A stretch of 60,180 nucleotides of DNA from Sphingomonas sp. (GCF_013812825.1 NZ_JACCSU010000026.1:1-60180); one strand, 5' to 3'. Shown: positions 35,824-51,172, counted from the first letter of the stretch. Notes: generated from the sequence alone by a model not told the origin. Translations and numbers: made by a program.

Positions 35824-38514
35824 ATGATAGGGTTAATCGACAGCGAGGCTCGACGGGACGCGGTGGAACGCGCGCGGCGCTTTTCGCCGTTCCTTCGCGA
35901 AGCGCTCGAAGCGCGGCCCGAGCTTGGCCACTGCTTCCTCGAGAAGGGTAGCCAGGCCGCGATTGCGGCGGCGCTGGTCGAGTCGGGCGGGCCGATCGAG
36001 GTCGAGCTTCGACGCGCCCGATTGGGGCTGGCGCTGACGATCGCGCTCGGCGATTTGTCGGGCGAGCTCGAGCTCGAGGAAGTCACCCGGAGTCTGTCGC
36101 AATTCGCCGACCGGGCGATCGGCCGGGCGCTGACGGCCGCGGTCCACGAACGTGTCGCCGACGGCGAGCCGGCGGGGATCGCGGTGATTGCGCTCGGCAA
36201 GCTTGGCAGCTGCGAGCTCAATTACTCTTCGGACGTCGACCTGCTGCTGCTGTTCGACCCCCGGCGGCTGCCGCGGCGCGAGCGCGATGATGCCGGCGAG
36301 GCGGCGGTGCGGATCGCCCGGCGGATGATCGAGATCCTTCAGAAGCGCACCGCCGACGGCTATGTCGCGCGGGTCGATTTGCGGCTTCGGCCGTCGCCCG
36401 AAGTCACCCCGATCGCGCTGCCGGTGAACGCGGCGATTTCCCACTATGAATCGTCGGCGCTGCCGTGGGAGCGGGCGGCCTTCATCCGCGCTCGCGCAGC
36501 GGCGGGCGACCAGGGGCTCGGCCGGCATTTCCTCGATTCGATCGAGCCGTTCGTCTGGCGGCGATCGCTCGACTTTGGAGTCATCGACGATATCCGGCAG
36601 ATCTCCGCCCGGATCCGCGATCATTTCGCGCAAGGCGGGCGGCTCGGCCCCGGCTACGACCTGAAGCGCGGTCGGGGCGGCATCCGCGAGGTCGAGTTCT
36701 TCACCCAGATCCAGCAGATGATCCACGGCGGGCGCGACCCCTCGGTGCGAGTCCCCGCGACCCTCGACGCGCTCGAGGCATTGGCAGCGGCGGGCCGGCT
36801 GGATGGATCCGATGTCACCGCGCTCGCCGACGCCTATCGGCTGCTGCGCACCGTCGAGCACCGCGTGCAAATGATCGAGGACGCGCAAACGCACAAGATC
36901 CCGGCCGACGCCGAGGCGCTGGACGGGGTCGCCGGGCTGCACGGACTTACGAAAGGCGGCGACTTGCTCGACCTGTTGCGGCCGCATGTCGAGCGCGCCG
37001 AAAGCCTGTTCGACGGATTGGCTCCCGAAACCGGCCGGCGGCTGTCGAACGACCCCGACATATTGCTCGACGAGCTGCGGACGATCGGCTTTCGCGACCC
37101 CGAGGCGGCTGCCCGGCGGATCGCCGACCTGCGCTCGGGCCGGGCGCGGTCGCTGCGCTCGCCCGCCGCCCAGACCGCGTTCGAAGCGATGCTTCCGGGG
37201 CTGCTCGCGGCGATCGCCGCCGGCCCCGACCCAAGCCACGCGCTCAACCGGCTGACCGACATTGTCGAGCGGCTGTCGAGCGGGGTCAATCTCTACCGGC
37301 TGCTCGAGGCGCGGCCCAAGCTCGGACAGCTGCTGGCCAAGATTCTCGCCCATGCTCCGGCGCTGTCGGAACAGCTCGCCAGGCGGCCCGAACTGCTCGA
37401 GGGGCTGTTCGACGCGTCGAGCTTCGATCCGCCGCCGTCGGCGGAAGATTTTGCCGCTCGGCTCTCTGATGCGATGCGCGGCCAACCCTATGACGTCGCA
37501 CTCGACCGTGCCCGGCGGATGGTCAACGAGCGGCGCTTCGCGCTCGGAGTCCAGCTGATCGACCGGCGCGACGATCCGCTCAACGTCGCGGCCGGCTATT
37601 CGCGGGTCGCCGAAGGGGCCTTGCTGGCGCTGGCCAACGCCGCGGTTCGCGAGTTCGAAAGCGCCCACGGCCGGATTCCGGGCGGCGAGCTGGTGATCCT
37701 GGGTCTCGGCCGGCTTGGCGGATGCTCGCTGACCCACGCGTCCGATCTCGACCTCATCTACCTCTACACCGGCGAGCCAGGAGTGCCGTCGGACGGCGCC
37801 AAGCCGCTCGGGCCCGCCGACTATTTCAACCGGCTGGCGAGCCGGATCACCGCCGCGCTCAGCGTCCCGACCGCCGCCGGGCCGCTGTACGACGTCGACA
37901 CCCGGCTCCGGCCGCAAGGCGCCAAGGGCATGCTGACGGTGCCGCTCGACGGCTTTGCCGCCTACCAGCGCGAGGAAGCCTGGACGTGGGAACATATGGC
38001 GCTGTGCCGAGCGCGGCCGGTGCTCGGATCGCCGGCGGTGCGGGATGAGACGGCGGCGCTGATCGACGAGATCTTGCGGCGGCCGCGCGACGACGATCAG
38101 ATCGCTGCCGATGCCGCCCGAATGCACGGCGAGATCGAGCGCCACAAGCCGCCCGCCGGCCGGCTCGACGTCAAGCTCGGTCCCGGAGGGCTGGTCGACC
38201 TCGAGTTCGCGGTCCACGTGCTGCAGCTGACCCGCCACGTCGGGCTGAATCCGCGGCTCGAGGAGGCGGTGCGGCAGCTCGCGGAAGCGGGATTGATCGA
38301 GAGAAATGTTGTCCAGGCGCAACGTTTGCTGACGCGCATGCTGGTCATGCTGAGGCTGGTCGCTCCGGATGGAAGCGAGCCGAATCCAGAGACCTGGGAG
38401 CTGGTCGCGGCGGCGTGCGGAGTTTCCGACGCCAGGCAGCTTCTTGCCGAGCACGATGCGGCGCGGCAAGACATCGCCGCGCTGTGGAACAGCATCAAGG
38501 GAGAACGTGGATGA
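35824..38514 (+). CDS. glnE: bifunctional glutamine synthetase adenylyltransferase/deadenylylase
   Basis: GlnE adds or removes AMP on glutamine synthetase according to PII and glutamine signals. Two nucleotidyltransferase sites are visible: GKLGSCELNYSSDVDLLLLF with Asp137/Asp139 (deadenylylase half) and GLGRLGGCSLTHASDLDLIY with Asp641/Asp643 (adenylyltransferase half). GRGGIREVEFFTQIQQMI and LGPGGLVDLEFAVHVLQL close the two halves. It is 896 residues long, slightly short of E. coli GlnE but complete in domains. AAAGGG precedes ATG 35824. Confidence 0.95.
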   Translation: MIGLIDSEARRDAVERARRFSPFLREALEARPELGHCFLEKGSQAAIAAALVESGGPIEVELRRARLGLALTIALGDLSGELELEEVTRSLSQFADRAIGRALTAAVHERVADGEPAGIAVIALGKLGSCELNYSSDVDLLLLFDPRRLPRRERDDAGEAAVRIARRMIEILQKRTADGYVARVDLRLRPSPEVTPIALPVNAAISHYESSALPWERAAFIRARAAAGDQGLGRHFLDSIEPFVWRRSLDFGVIDDIRQISARIRDHFAQGGRLGPGYDLKRGRGGIREVEFFTQIQQMIHGGRDPSVRVPATLDALEALAAAGRLDGSDVTALADAYRLLRTVEHRVQMIEDAQTHKIPADAEALDGVAGLHGLTKGGDLLDLLRPHVERAESLFDGLAPETGRRLSNDPDILLDELRTIGFRDPEAAARRIADLRSGRARSLRSPAAQTAFEAMLPGLLAAIAAGPDPSHALNRLTDIVERLSSGVNLYRLLEARPKLGQLLAKILAHAPALSEQLARRPELLEGLFDASSFDPPPSAEDFAARLSDAMRGQPYDVALDRARRMVNERRFALGVQLIDRRDDPLNVAAGYSRVAEGALLALANAAVREFESAHGRIPGGELVILGLGRLGGCSLTHASDLDLIYLYTGEPGVPSDGAKPLGPADYFNRLASRITAALSVPTAAGPLYDVDTRLRPQGAKGMLTVPLDGFAAYQREEAWTWEHMALCRARPVLGSPAVRDETAALIDEILRRPRDDDQIAADAARMHGEIERHKPPAGRLDVKLGPGGLVDLEFAVHVLQLTRHVGLNPRLEEAVRQLAEAGLIERNVVQAQRLLTRMLVMLRLVAPDGSEPNPETWELVAAACGVSDARQLLAEHDAARQDIAALWNSIKGERG

Positions 38515-38981
38515 TGGATGTGGGCGACAAGGCGCCGGCGATGTCGATCGCCGCGAGCGACGGCACCGAGCTTAATCTTGCCTCGCCCGGTGCTCCGCTG
38601 GTGCTCTATTTCTACCCGAAGGACGACACCTCCGGATGCACTCGCGAGGCCCAGGACTTCACCGCGCTGGAGGGCGAGTTCAAAAGCGCCGGGGTCAAGG
38701 TGGTCGGCGTCTCGCGCGACGCGATGAAGAGCCACGAGAAGTTCATCGGCAAATACGGGCTCAGCGTCCCGCTTGCTTCGGACGAGGACGGGCGGATTTC
38801 GGACGCCTTCGGCACCTGGGTCCAGAAATCCATGTATGGGCGCAAATATATGGGGATGGAGCGAGCCACCTTCCTGATCGGCGCCGACGGCCGGGTGCTG
38901 AGGGCGTGGCGCAAGGTCAAGGTGCCCGGCCATGCGGCCGAGGTGCTCGAGGCGGCAAGGGAGGTTGCGGCGGAGGCCTAG
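38511..38981 (+). CDS. bcp: thioredoxin-dependent peroxiredoxin (Bcp/PrxQ), 1-Cys
   Basis: A Bcp-family thiol peroxidase. The peroxidatic Cys43 lies in DDTSGCTREAQDF; the position five residues on, where 2-Cys Bcp proteins have the resolving Cys, is Gln48, and no other Cys occurs, so it must be recycled by an external thiol. ATG 38511 overlaps the glnE stop (ATG 38514 is equally possible). It is 156 residues long. Its TAG stop shares CTAG with the convergent M20 peptidase gene. Confidence 0.93.
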   Translation: MMDVGDKAPAMSIAASDGTELNLASPGAPLVLYFYPKDDTSGCTREAQDFTALEGEFKSAGVKVVGVSRDAMKSHEKFIGKYGLSVPLASDEDGRISDAFGTWVQKSMYGRKYMGMERATFLIGADGRVLRAWRKVKVPGHAAEVLEAAREVAAEA

Positions 38982-40360
38982 CCGGCGAGTCGGCGCAGGA
39001 GCTCGACGGTGATCGGCACCTGCCCGTGGAAGCCCTCGACCCAGACCTTCTCGTCGAGCCCGTGGGCGCCCGTCTTCTGGCCGACGATCCCCCAGCTGCC
39101 GCCGACTCCATAGACCGGGATTCCGACCGCTCGAAGATAGGAGCCGTCGGTCGCTCCGGCCGACATGAACGGGATGACCGGAGCGCCGGGGAAGCGGGTC
39201 GCGACGGCGGCCCGGTACGCGTCGGTGATGTCCGAGCGCAGCGGCGAGGGCGCGGTTTCCGGAGTTGTCGACGCCTCGTCCGTGGCGACGGTCACGTCCC
39301 GCCCCGACATCGCCTGAAGCTGCTGTCGGACGATTTCGATCTTCACACCCGGGAATATGCGGCAATTGACGTTGGCCTCGGCCCGCTGCGGCAGCGCGTT
39401 GGGCGCATGGCCGCCCGAAAGCATGGTCGCGACGCACCGGGTGCGCGTCGAGCCGGGCTCGTTCGCCTCCAGGAGGTCGGCGGACTCGCGGTCCTTCGGG
39501 TCGGCGAGGAACTGCTTGATGAGCTCGCCCAACTGGCCTTTGTCGTTGGCCGCAAGCAGTTCGAACTGGGCGCGGGTCGCGTCGTTGATCATCGGTTCGA
39601 AGCGGTGAGCCTCGATGGCCTTCAGGGCGCTGGCGAGCGCATAGATCGCGTTGTCCGGACGCGGCCCGGAGCTGTGGCCGCCGCGGTTGGTCGCGACCAG
39701 CTTGTAGTCCGCGTATGTCTTCTCGGCGATTTGGAGATACCACGCGTCGACACGGCCGTCCTTATAGACTGCGCCGCCACCAGCATCGAAATTGAGGCCA
39801 TATTCGGCGTCGATCAGTGGCCGCCACTCGGTCGATGCTCGGCGCACGCCGTGCATGTTCGTCTCTTCATCGCCGGTGAACAGGACGATGATGTCGCGAG
39901 TCGGCTGGAATCCCTGGCGCCTGAGCTCCTGAAGCGCGAGGACGATTCCGGTCAGCTGGCTTTTGTTGTCGGCGCTTCCGCGGCCGAGATAGTAGCCCGC
40001 TTCCTCGCGGAACTCGAACGGCGGGTTCTTCCAGTCGGACGCCTTGGCCTCGACGACGTCCATGTGCGCCATCAGCAGGATCGGCTTCTTGCCGCTCGGT
40101 CGGGCCGCCGGCCAGCGCGCGATCAGCGTCTGGGTGTTGTCATGGTCCTTGACCACGACATTGGTGATTCCCGCCTTCCGAAACTCGGCCGTCAGCAGGG
40201 TCGTCAGCTTGCGGAACTCGCCGGGGCGGCCGGCGACGGTCGGCATTTCGACGATCCTTTCGAACAGGTCGCGCTCGGCCTTGCGGCGCGAATCCTGCGG
40301 TGCCTGGGCGGCGGCGGCCGTCGACAGCAGGGCCGAGATAATGAGGCTGCGGATGATCAT
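38978..40360 (-). CDS. exported M20-family metallopeptidase
   Basis: A signal peptide (SLIISALLSTAAAAQA, residues 5-20) indicates export to the periplasm. Zinc ligands and catalytic residues of M20 enzymes are present: His99 with Asp101 (MAHMDVVEA), Asp131 (GRGSADNKSQ) and Glu165/Glu166 (TGDEETN); a lid domain is inserted (about residues 225-345). It is 460 residues long, like M20/M25/M40 dipeptidases and carboxypeptidases. The substrate is unknown. Confidence 0.88.
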   Translation of the reverse strand: MIIRSLIISALLSTAAAAQAPQDSRRKAERDLFERIVEMPTVAGRPGEFRKLTTLLTAEFRKAGITNVVVKDHDNTQTLIARWPAARPSGKKPILLMAHMDVVEAKASDWKNPPFEFREEAGYYLGRGSADNKSQLTGIVLALQELRRQGFQPTRDIIVLFTGDEETNMHGVRRASTEWRPLIDAEYGLNFDAGGGAVYKDGRVDAWYLQIAEKTYADYKLVATNRGGHSSGPRPDNAIYALASALKAIEAHRFEPMINDATRAQFELLAANDKGQLGELIKQFLADPKDRESADLLEANEPGSTRTRCVATMLSGGHAPNALPQRAEANVNCRIFPGVKIEIVRQQLQAMSGRDVTVATDEASTTPETAPSPLRSDITDAYRAAVATRFPGAPVIPFMSAGATDGSYLRAVGIPVYGVGGSWGIVGQKTGAHGLDEKVWVEGFHGQVPITVELLRRLAG

Positions 40361-40408
40361 GAGTGGTTTCCTCTAGCCGGCGTCACGCTAAGGCCAGTCG
40401 CTGCAGCG

Positions 40409-41524
40409 TCAAGCCGCATCCATTCCGTGGCCCTCGGCGAGATATTGCGCGCTTCGCATCTCCTCGAGCCGGCTCGCGGTGCGGGCGAACTCGAAGCTGC
40501 CGTCGCCTTGCGGATAGAGCTGCGCGGGTTCGGCGTCGGCCGCTGCAAGCAGCTTGACCCGGTGCTCGTAGAGCGCGTCGATCAAGGTGACGAAGCGCGC
40601 CGCTTCGTTGCGCATCGCCCGGCTCATCACCGGGATGCCGACGATGATCACGGTGTGGAAGCGCTGCGCGACGGCGAGATAGTCGGCGGCGCCGCGCGGC
40701 TCCCCGCACAGCCGCTTGAACGAAAACACCGCCACGCCCTTGAGGCTCTTGGGCACGTGCAGAGTCCGTCCGCCGCCGACGTCGAGCTCCTCGGACGGCA
40801 CCTTGGCCCGGTCCTCGACCGAAAAATCGGTGAGCTGGAAGAAGGCGCGCGACAGAGCGGCGGTTGCTTCGGGTCCGTTGGGCACGTGCCAGGCGCGGAC
40901 CCCGGACAGCCGCTCGAGCCGGTAATCGGTCGGCCCGTCGACCGCCACGACCTCCATGCACTGCTCGATCAATTCGATGAACGGCACGAACAGCTCGCGG
41001 TTGAGCCCGTCCTTGTAGAGGTCGCTCGGCGGCCGGTTCGAGGTGGTGACGACCTTGACGCCGCGCTCGAGCAGCTTGTCGAACAGTCGCGACAGGATCA
41101 TCGCATCGGCCGGGTTATTGACGACCATTTCGTCGAACGCGAGCAGCCGCGCCTCATCGGCGATGCGGTCGGCAACCTCGTCGAGCGGGTCGCCCTGCTC
41201 GCTCTTGCGTGCCTCGCGCAGCCGCCGGTGGGTCTCGAGCATGAACGCGTGAAAATGAACCCGGCGCTTGGGGGATACCGAGACATGGTCGAACGCGAGG
41301 TCCATCAGCATCGACTTGCCGCGCCCGACCCCTCCCCACAGGTAAACGCCGGCCAGACCGTTGTCGGCCGACCCGCGCAGCCGATCGAGCAGGCCGCCCT
41401 TCTTGGCCTTGATCGATTGGGCGAGGCGATCGAGCGCCGCCACCGCCCGAGCCTGCGCAGCGTCCGGCCGAAGCTCGCCGGCGGCGAGTAGCGCCGCAAA
41501 AGCGTTGCCGACCGGCGTGGTCAT
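40409..41524 (-). CDS. zapE: cell division ATPase ZapE (AFG1-like)
   Basis: An AAA-type ATPase of the AFG1/ZapE family, which in E. coli acts on FtsZ under low oxygen or heat. Walker A is GGVGRGKS (64-71), Walker B LLAFDEM with Asp131-Glu132, and VVTTSNRPPSDLYKDGLNR is sensor 1. It is 371 residues long. ATG 41524 overlaps the thioesterase stop. Confidence 0.93.
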   Translation of the reverse strand: MTTPVGNAFAALLAAGELRPDAAQARAVAALDRLAQSIKAKKGGLLDRLRGSADNGLAGVYLWGGVGRGKSMLMDLAFDHVSVSPKRRVHFHAFMLETHRRLREARKSEQGDPLDEVADRIADEARLLAFDEMVVNNPADAMILSRLFDKLLERGVKVVTTSNRPPSDLYKDGLNRELFVPFIELIEQCMEVVAVDGPTDYRLERLSGVRAWHVPNGPEATAALSRAFFQLTDFSVEDRAKVPSEELDVGGGRTLHVPKSLKGVAVFSFKRLCGEPRGAADYLAVAQRFHTVIIVGIPVMSRAMRNEAARFVTLIDALYEHRVKLLAAADAEPAQLYPQGDGSFEFARTASRLEEMRSAQYLAEGHGMDAA

Positions 41525-42036
41525 GAGCGCGGCTTGATGCGCTTCAGGGTGCCCGAGAAACTGTGGGTCGGCTCACCGTCCTGCTCGCAAGTGCCGATGA
41601 AGAAGACGTGGCCGCCGGAGGTCTGCTTGACGAGTCGAACGACGGCGTCGAGCGGCGTCCCGGCGCGACCGCGGCCGATGAACTGGACCGAGCAGTCGAG
41701 GGTCACGTAATGGCCCTCCTCCATCCCGGCGCAGCGGCCGCCGGCGAACAGCGCCATGTCGATGAAGCTCATCACCGCGCCGCCGTGGATCGACCCGCCC
41801 ATGTTGAGCATCGCTTCGGTCGGGAAGATTCGGCAGCGGGCCCGGCCATCGCCGTCCGGCCTGAACAGGAGTTTGCCGGTCGCCGCGGCGAACGAGCCGC
41901 GCGGAAACTCGCCCCAGCTGTACCAGCCGGGATGGTCGGGATCTTCCTTGGCTCCGCTCGGAAGCCGCGGAACGTCGCTCAAGCGGCGGGTCCTTGCCGA
42001 CGGGCCATCAAGCCGCCCGGCTTCTTCTTTGGTCAC
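41521..42036 (-). CDS. PaaI-type hotdog thioesterase
   Basis: A hotdog-fold acyl-CoA thioesterase by the segment NMGGSIHGGAVMSFIDMALF (about residues 78-97), which holds the long helix with HGG and the acidic active-site residue, followed by VTLDCSVQFIGRGRAG. It is 171 residues with a ~50-residue N-terminal extension. GTG 42036 is the start, 6 nt after sdhB. The substrate is not predictable. Confidence 0.85.
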   Translation of the reverse strand: MTKEEAGRLDGPSARTRRLSDVPRLPSGAKEDPDHPGWYSWGEFPRGSFAAATGKLLFRPDGDGRARCRIFPTEAMLNMGGSIHGGAVMSFIDMALFAGGRCAGMEEGHYVTLDCSVQFIGRGRAGTPLDAVVRLVKQTSGGHVFFIGTCEQDGEPTHSFSGTLKRIKPRS

Positions 42037-42042
42037 GGTCCG

Positions 42043-42822
42043 TCAAGCGGCCCGCTCCGCAATCAGTTTCTTGGTCTCGGCGATCGCCTTGGCCGGGTTG
42101 AGTCCCTTGGGGCAGACGTTGGCGCAGTTCATGATCGTGTGGCAGCGGTAGAGCCGGTACGGGTCCTCGAGCTGGTCGAGGCGCTCGCCGGTCATCTCGT
42201 CGCGGCTGTCGGCGAGGAAGCGATAGGCCTGGAGCAGCACCGCGGGGCCGAGGAACCGGTCCTGGTTCCACCAGTAGCTTGGGCAGCTGGTCGAGCAGCA
42301 GAAGCACAGGATGCATTCATAGAGGCCGTCGAGCTTGGCCCGGTCGGCGGGTGACTGCAGCCGCTCCCTGCCGGACGGGGCGGGGGTCGCGGCCTTCAGC
42401 CAGGGCTGGATCAGCGCATATTGCGCGTAGGCGTGGGTCAGGTCGGGGACGAGGTCCTTGACCACTTCCATGTGCGGCAGCGGAGTGATCTGCACCTCGC
42501 CCTTGGTGTCGGCGATCGGGGTTGTGCAGGCGAGGCCGTTGCGGCCGTCCATGTTCATCGAGCAGGAGCCGCAAATGCCTTCGCGGCACGAGCGCCGGAA
42601 GGTCAGCGTCGGGTCGATCTCGTTCTTGATCTTGATCAGCGCGTCGAGAACCATCGGGCCGCACTTGTCGAGGTCGATGGTGTAGGTGTCGAAGCGAGGG
42701 TTGGCGCCGCTGTCGGGGTCGTAGCGGTAGACCTTGAACGCCTTCAATCGCTGGCCGCTTTCGGGCGGATGGGCGCGCCCCTTCCTGATGCGGCTGTTCT
42801 TCGGCAGTCGAAACTCGGCCAA
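42043..42822 (-). CDS. sdhB: succinate dehydrogenase iron-sulfur subunit
   Basis: SdhB carries electrons from SdhA to quinone. The [2Fe-2S] ligands are in [16 protein letters not shown] and GLAC; the [4Fe-4S]/[3Fe-4S] ligands are in [17 protein letters not shown] and [17 protein letters not shown]. It is 259 residues long. The start is TTG 42822 with AAGGAG 8 nt upstream; no ATG is available. sdhC, sdhD and sdhA are not beside it: upstream lies the divergent mdh. Confidence 0.95.
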   Translation of the reverse strand: MAEFRLPKNSRIRKGRAHPPESGQRLKAFKVYRYDPDSGANPRFDTYTIDLDKCGPMVLDALIKIKNEIDPTLTFRRSCREGICGSCSMNMDGRNGLACTTPIADTKGEVQITPLPHMEVVKDLVPDLTHAYAQYALIQPWLKAATPAPSGRERLQSPADRAKLDGLYECILCFCCSTSCPSYWWNQDRFLGPAVLLQAYRFLADSRDEMTGERLDQLEDPYRLYRCHTIMNCANVCPKGLNPAKAIAETKKLIAERAA

Positions 42823-42988
42823 CGGAGCTACTCCTTGCCCGACGCCGCTAGCATGGGGGCGAGCGCAAAGAAAAGGGCGGGTCGGCTAGCCGACTTACGC
42901 CCGGTGCTGTTGCCCGCGCATCGCGCCCGGTCTAGAGCGCCGCCGATCCGCCGCCCTTCCGTGACGGCGATGCCCGCAACGCACGTGA

Positions 42989-44853
<1,865 letters not shown>

Positions 44854-44863
44854 TGCCCAGGTA

Positions 44864-47675
44864 ATGGATGCATTGAGCAACCAACCCGAGTCCGGGCCGA
44901 GCTGGGCGCGGCCCAACTGGCCGGTCGCCGAGCTCGACGAGCTCAACCTCGGGCTCGATCCGACGCAGGCGGCGATCGAGCAATTCGCGGCGGTCGTGAA
45001 AGGCAAGGCCGAGGCGGCCGGGGCCGACCCCGCGGCGGTCCGCAAAGCGGCCGACGATTCGATCCGGGCGATGATGCTCATCCGCACCTATCGCGTTCGC
45101 GGTCATCTTGCCGCGCGGCTCGATCCGCTCGGCCTTCACCGCAGCGAATGCCCTGCCGACCTGACGCCCGCCTATCACGGGTTCACCGAGTCCGACCTCG
45201 ACCGTTCGATCTACATTTGCGGCGTCCTCGGGTTCGAGCAGGCGACGGTTCGAGAGATCGTCCGAGTGCTCCAGGAGACCTACTGCGGCCACATCGGCTT
45301 TGAATATATGCACATCAACGACCTGGACGAGCGGCGCTTCATCCAGGAGCGGATCGAGAGCAAGGAAGCCACCGTCCAGTTCACCACCGAAGGCAAGCAG
45401 GCGATCCTCGCCAAGGTGATCGAGGCCGAGCAGTGGGAGAAATTCCTCGCCAAGAAATATGTCGGCACCAAGCGCTTTGGACTCGACGGCGGCGAAAGCG
45501 CGGTCCCCGGCCTCGAAGCGGTGATCAAGTACGGCGGCCAGTACGGAGTCGAGGAAGTCGCCATCGGCATGGCCCATCGCGGGCGGCTCAATGTGCTGTC
45601 GAACGTGATGGGCAAGCCGCACCAGGCGATCTTCCACGAGTTCGCCGGCGGGGCGACCAACCCGGCCGACGTCGGTGGCTCGGGGGACGTCAAATACCAT
45701 CTGGGAACGTCGAGCGACCGCGAGTTCGACGGCAACAAGGTGCATTTGTCGCTGCTGCCCAACCCGTCGCATCTGGAAGCGGTCGACCCGGTGGTCCTCG
45801 GCAAGGCGCGAGCGGTGATGACCGCCAAGGGCGACAAGCACGGCAAGACCGTGCTTCCCATCCTGCTCCACGGCGATGCGGCGTTCGCCGCCCAGGGCGT
45901 GGTCGCCGAATGCCTCGGCTTCTCGGGACTGCCCGGCTACGGCACCGGCGGAACCATCCACTTCATCATCAACAATCAGGTCGGCTTCACCACCAGCCCG
46001 CAGTTCGCGCGCTCGTCGCCCTATCCGTCCGACATCGCCAAATCGATCCAGGCGCCGATCCACCACGTCAACGCCGACGATCCGGAAGCGGTGACCTTCT
46101 GCTGCAAGCTGGCGATCGAATTCCGCCACCGCTTCGGACGCGACATCGTCATCGACATGTGGTGCTACCGGCGTTTCGGCCACAACGAGGGCGACGAGCC
46201 GAGCTTCACGCAGCCGTTGATGTACGCCGCGATCCGCAAGCAACCGGCGATCAGCGAGATCTACGGCAAGCGGCTGATCGACGAAGGCGTCGTCGACTCG
46301 AAATGGATCGAGCAGCACACCAAGGCCTACGTCGACCACCTCGAGGAGGAATTCCAGGCGGCGGCCAGCTATTTGCCCAACAAGGCCGACTGGTTCGAGG
46401 GCCGCTGGGCGGGGCTGGGCCGGCCCGACGAGCCCGTGCTTGGCCGCCGCAACACGACGACCTGCATCCGCGAAGATGCCGTGCGGCAACTGGGCGATGC
46501 TCTGACCCGCGTCCCGGAAGGGTTCAAGATCCACAAGACGCTGCAGCGCATCCTCGATGCCCGCAAGACGATGTTCGAAAGCGGCGCCGGCGTCGACTGG
46601 GCCACCGCCGAGGCGATGGCGTTCGGAAGCCTGCTGCTCGAGGGGCACAATGTCCGGCTGTCGGGCCAGGACAGCGGCCGGGGCACCTTCAGCCAGCGCC
46701 ACGCGGTGTGGGTCGACCAGTCGAGCGGCGAGAAATACATCCCGCTTTGCTCGGTCGAAGGCGGCCGCTTCGAGGTCCGGGACTCGCCGCTGAGCGAATT
46801 CGGTGTGCTCGGGTTCGAATATGGCTATTCGATCGCCGATCCGCGCACTCTGGTTCTGTGGGAAGCGCAATTCGGCGACTTCGCCAACGGCGCCCAGACC
46901 ATCATCGACCAGTTCATCGCCTCGGGCGAGGCCAAGTGGCTTCGAGCGAGCGGCTTGGTGATGCTGCTTCCCCACGGTTTCGAAGGCCAAGGGCCGGAGC
47001 ACAGCTCGGCGCGGCTAGAGCGCTACTTGCAGCTTTGCGCCGAGGACAATCTCCAGGTCGCCAATTGCACGACTCCGGCGAATTATTTCCACATCCTTCG
47101 GCGCCAGCTGCTGCGCGATTTTCGAAAGCCGCTGATCCTGATGACTCCAAAGTCGCTGCTGCGGCACAAGCTCGCGGTCTCGGACATCGGCGAATTCACC
47201 GGCGAGAGCCATTTCCGCCGGATCCTCAGCGACCTCAATGCGCCGGGCGAAGGCGACACCAGGCGTCTGGTGCTGTGTTCGGGCAAGCTCGCCTACGAAT
47301 TGATGGAGGCGCGCGACGATTCGGGCGACCTTGGAGTCGAGATCGTCCGAATCGAGCAGCTCTACCCGTTCCCGTCGGAGCCTCTGGTCAAGCGGTTGAA
47401 GGCGATGCCCAAGCTCGAACAGCTGATCTGGGCGCAGGAAGAGCCGAAGAACAACGGCGCCTGGTTTTTCGTCGAACCGCTGCTGGAAGCCTGCCTGGCC
47501 GAGGCGGGCTTTGCAGGCATGCGGCCGCAATTTGCGGGACGCGACGCGGCGGCGTCGCCCGCGACCGGCCTCGCCAAGCGTCACGCGGCCGAGCAGGCGG
47601 CCTTGATCGCCGGCGCCCTCGGGCATAGCAGCCGCGACGAGCGCCCGGCAGCCGCGCCCAAGGTAAAGGAACATC

Positions 47676-47686
<11 letters not shown>
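44864..47686 (+). CDS. sucA: 2-oxoglutarate dehydrogenase E1
   Basis: The thiamine-diphosphate E1 that decarboxylates 2-oxoglutarate. [50 protein letters not shown] and the C-terminal EEPKNNGAW are typical. It is 940 residues. It begins at [20 protein letters not shown], so the N-terminal module with the NAxYIExLYxxY motif, which helps dock E2, is absent, and no frame upstream supplies it because sucD ends 11 nt before. This short form may be normal for sphingomonads. Confidence 0.95.
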
Positions 47687-49037
<1,351 letters not shown>

Positions 49038-49060
49038 GCTACCGCCGCGAAAGAGAAAGA

Positions 49061-50464
<1,404 letters not shown>

Positions 50465-51172
50465 ATGGGGGCCGTCCGGTCACGATTGCGCCGCTGGCAC
50501 GTGTGGCTCGGCTGGGTGGTCGGCCTGCCGATCCTGTTCTGGGTCGTGTCCGGGCTGGTCATGGTCGCCAAGCCGATCGAGGAGGTGCGCGGCGAGCATC
50601 TATTGTCCGAGCTGAGGCCGGTGCGCATGGCTTTGCCGCCGGTCCCGCCGGCGGTCGGCGGCGTTCCACTGGCTTCGCTGAAGCTCGAGCAGCGGGCCGC
50701 GGGACCGCGCTGGGTCATCGGGATGGCCGGCGGTCCAACCCGGCTCGCCGACCCCGCGAGCGGGGCGCTGCTGCCGCCCTTGTCCGCCGCCGATGCGGTG
50801 CGCGAGGTGACGGCGCGGTACATCGGCACGGCGAAGGTCAGATCCGCGACCCGCACCAATCCCCAAAAGCCGCCGCTCGAGTTTCGCCGCCCGGTCGCCG
50901 CGTGGCAGGTGGCGATGGACGACGGGACCAACTTCTACGTCGACGCGAGCTCGGGCGAGGTTGTCGCCCGCCGCACCAGCTGGTGGCGGTTCTACGACTG
51001 GATGTGGGGCCTCCACATCATGGACCTGAAGACCCGCGAGGACGCGCACAACCCGCTGACCATCGGGTTCGGGATCGCCGCCCTCACAATGGCGCTGCTG
51101 GCGCTGGTGCTATTGCCGCTGTCGACCCGATGGCGGCGGCGGCGGAAACCCAAGCCTAGCCGCCCGAGTTGA
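50465..51172 (+). CDS. PepSY-domain membrane protein
   Basis: ATG follows the lpdA stop with no gap. An N-terminal RRWHVWLGWVVGLPILFW helix (about residues 10-35), a periplasmic PepSY-like region (AADAVREVTARYI to GTNFYVDASSGEVVARR), the motif WWRFYDWMWGLHIMD, and a second helix near 200-220 with a basic tail match PepSY-associated transmembrane proteins, some of which act in iron-siderophore reduction. It is 235 residues with just two helices, shorter than PiuB-like members. Its function is not predictable. The last 17 bp overlap a pseudogene on the other strand. Confidence 0.78.
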   Translation: MGAVRSRLRRWHVWLGWVVGLPILFWVVSGLVMVAKPIEEVRGEHLLSELRPVRMALPPVPPAVGGVPLASLKLEQRAAGPRWVIGMAGGPTRLADPASGALLPPLSAADAVREVTARYIGTAKVRSATRTNPQKPPLEFRRPVAAWQVAMDDGTNFYVDASSGEVVARRTSWWRFYDWMWGLHIMDLKTREDAHNPLTIGFGIAALTMALLALVLLPLSTRWRRRRKPKPSRPS

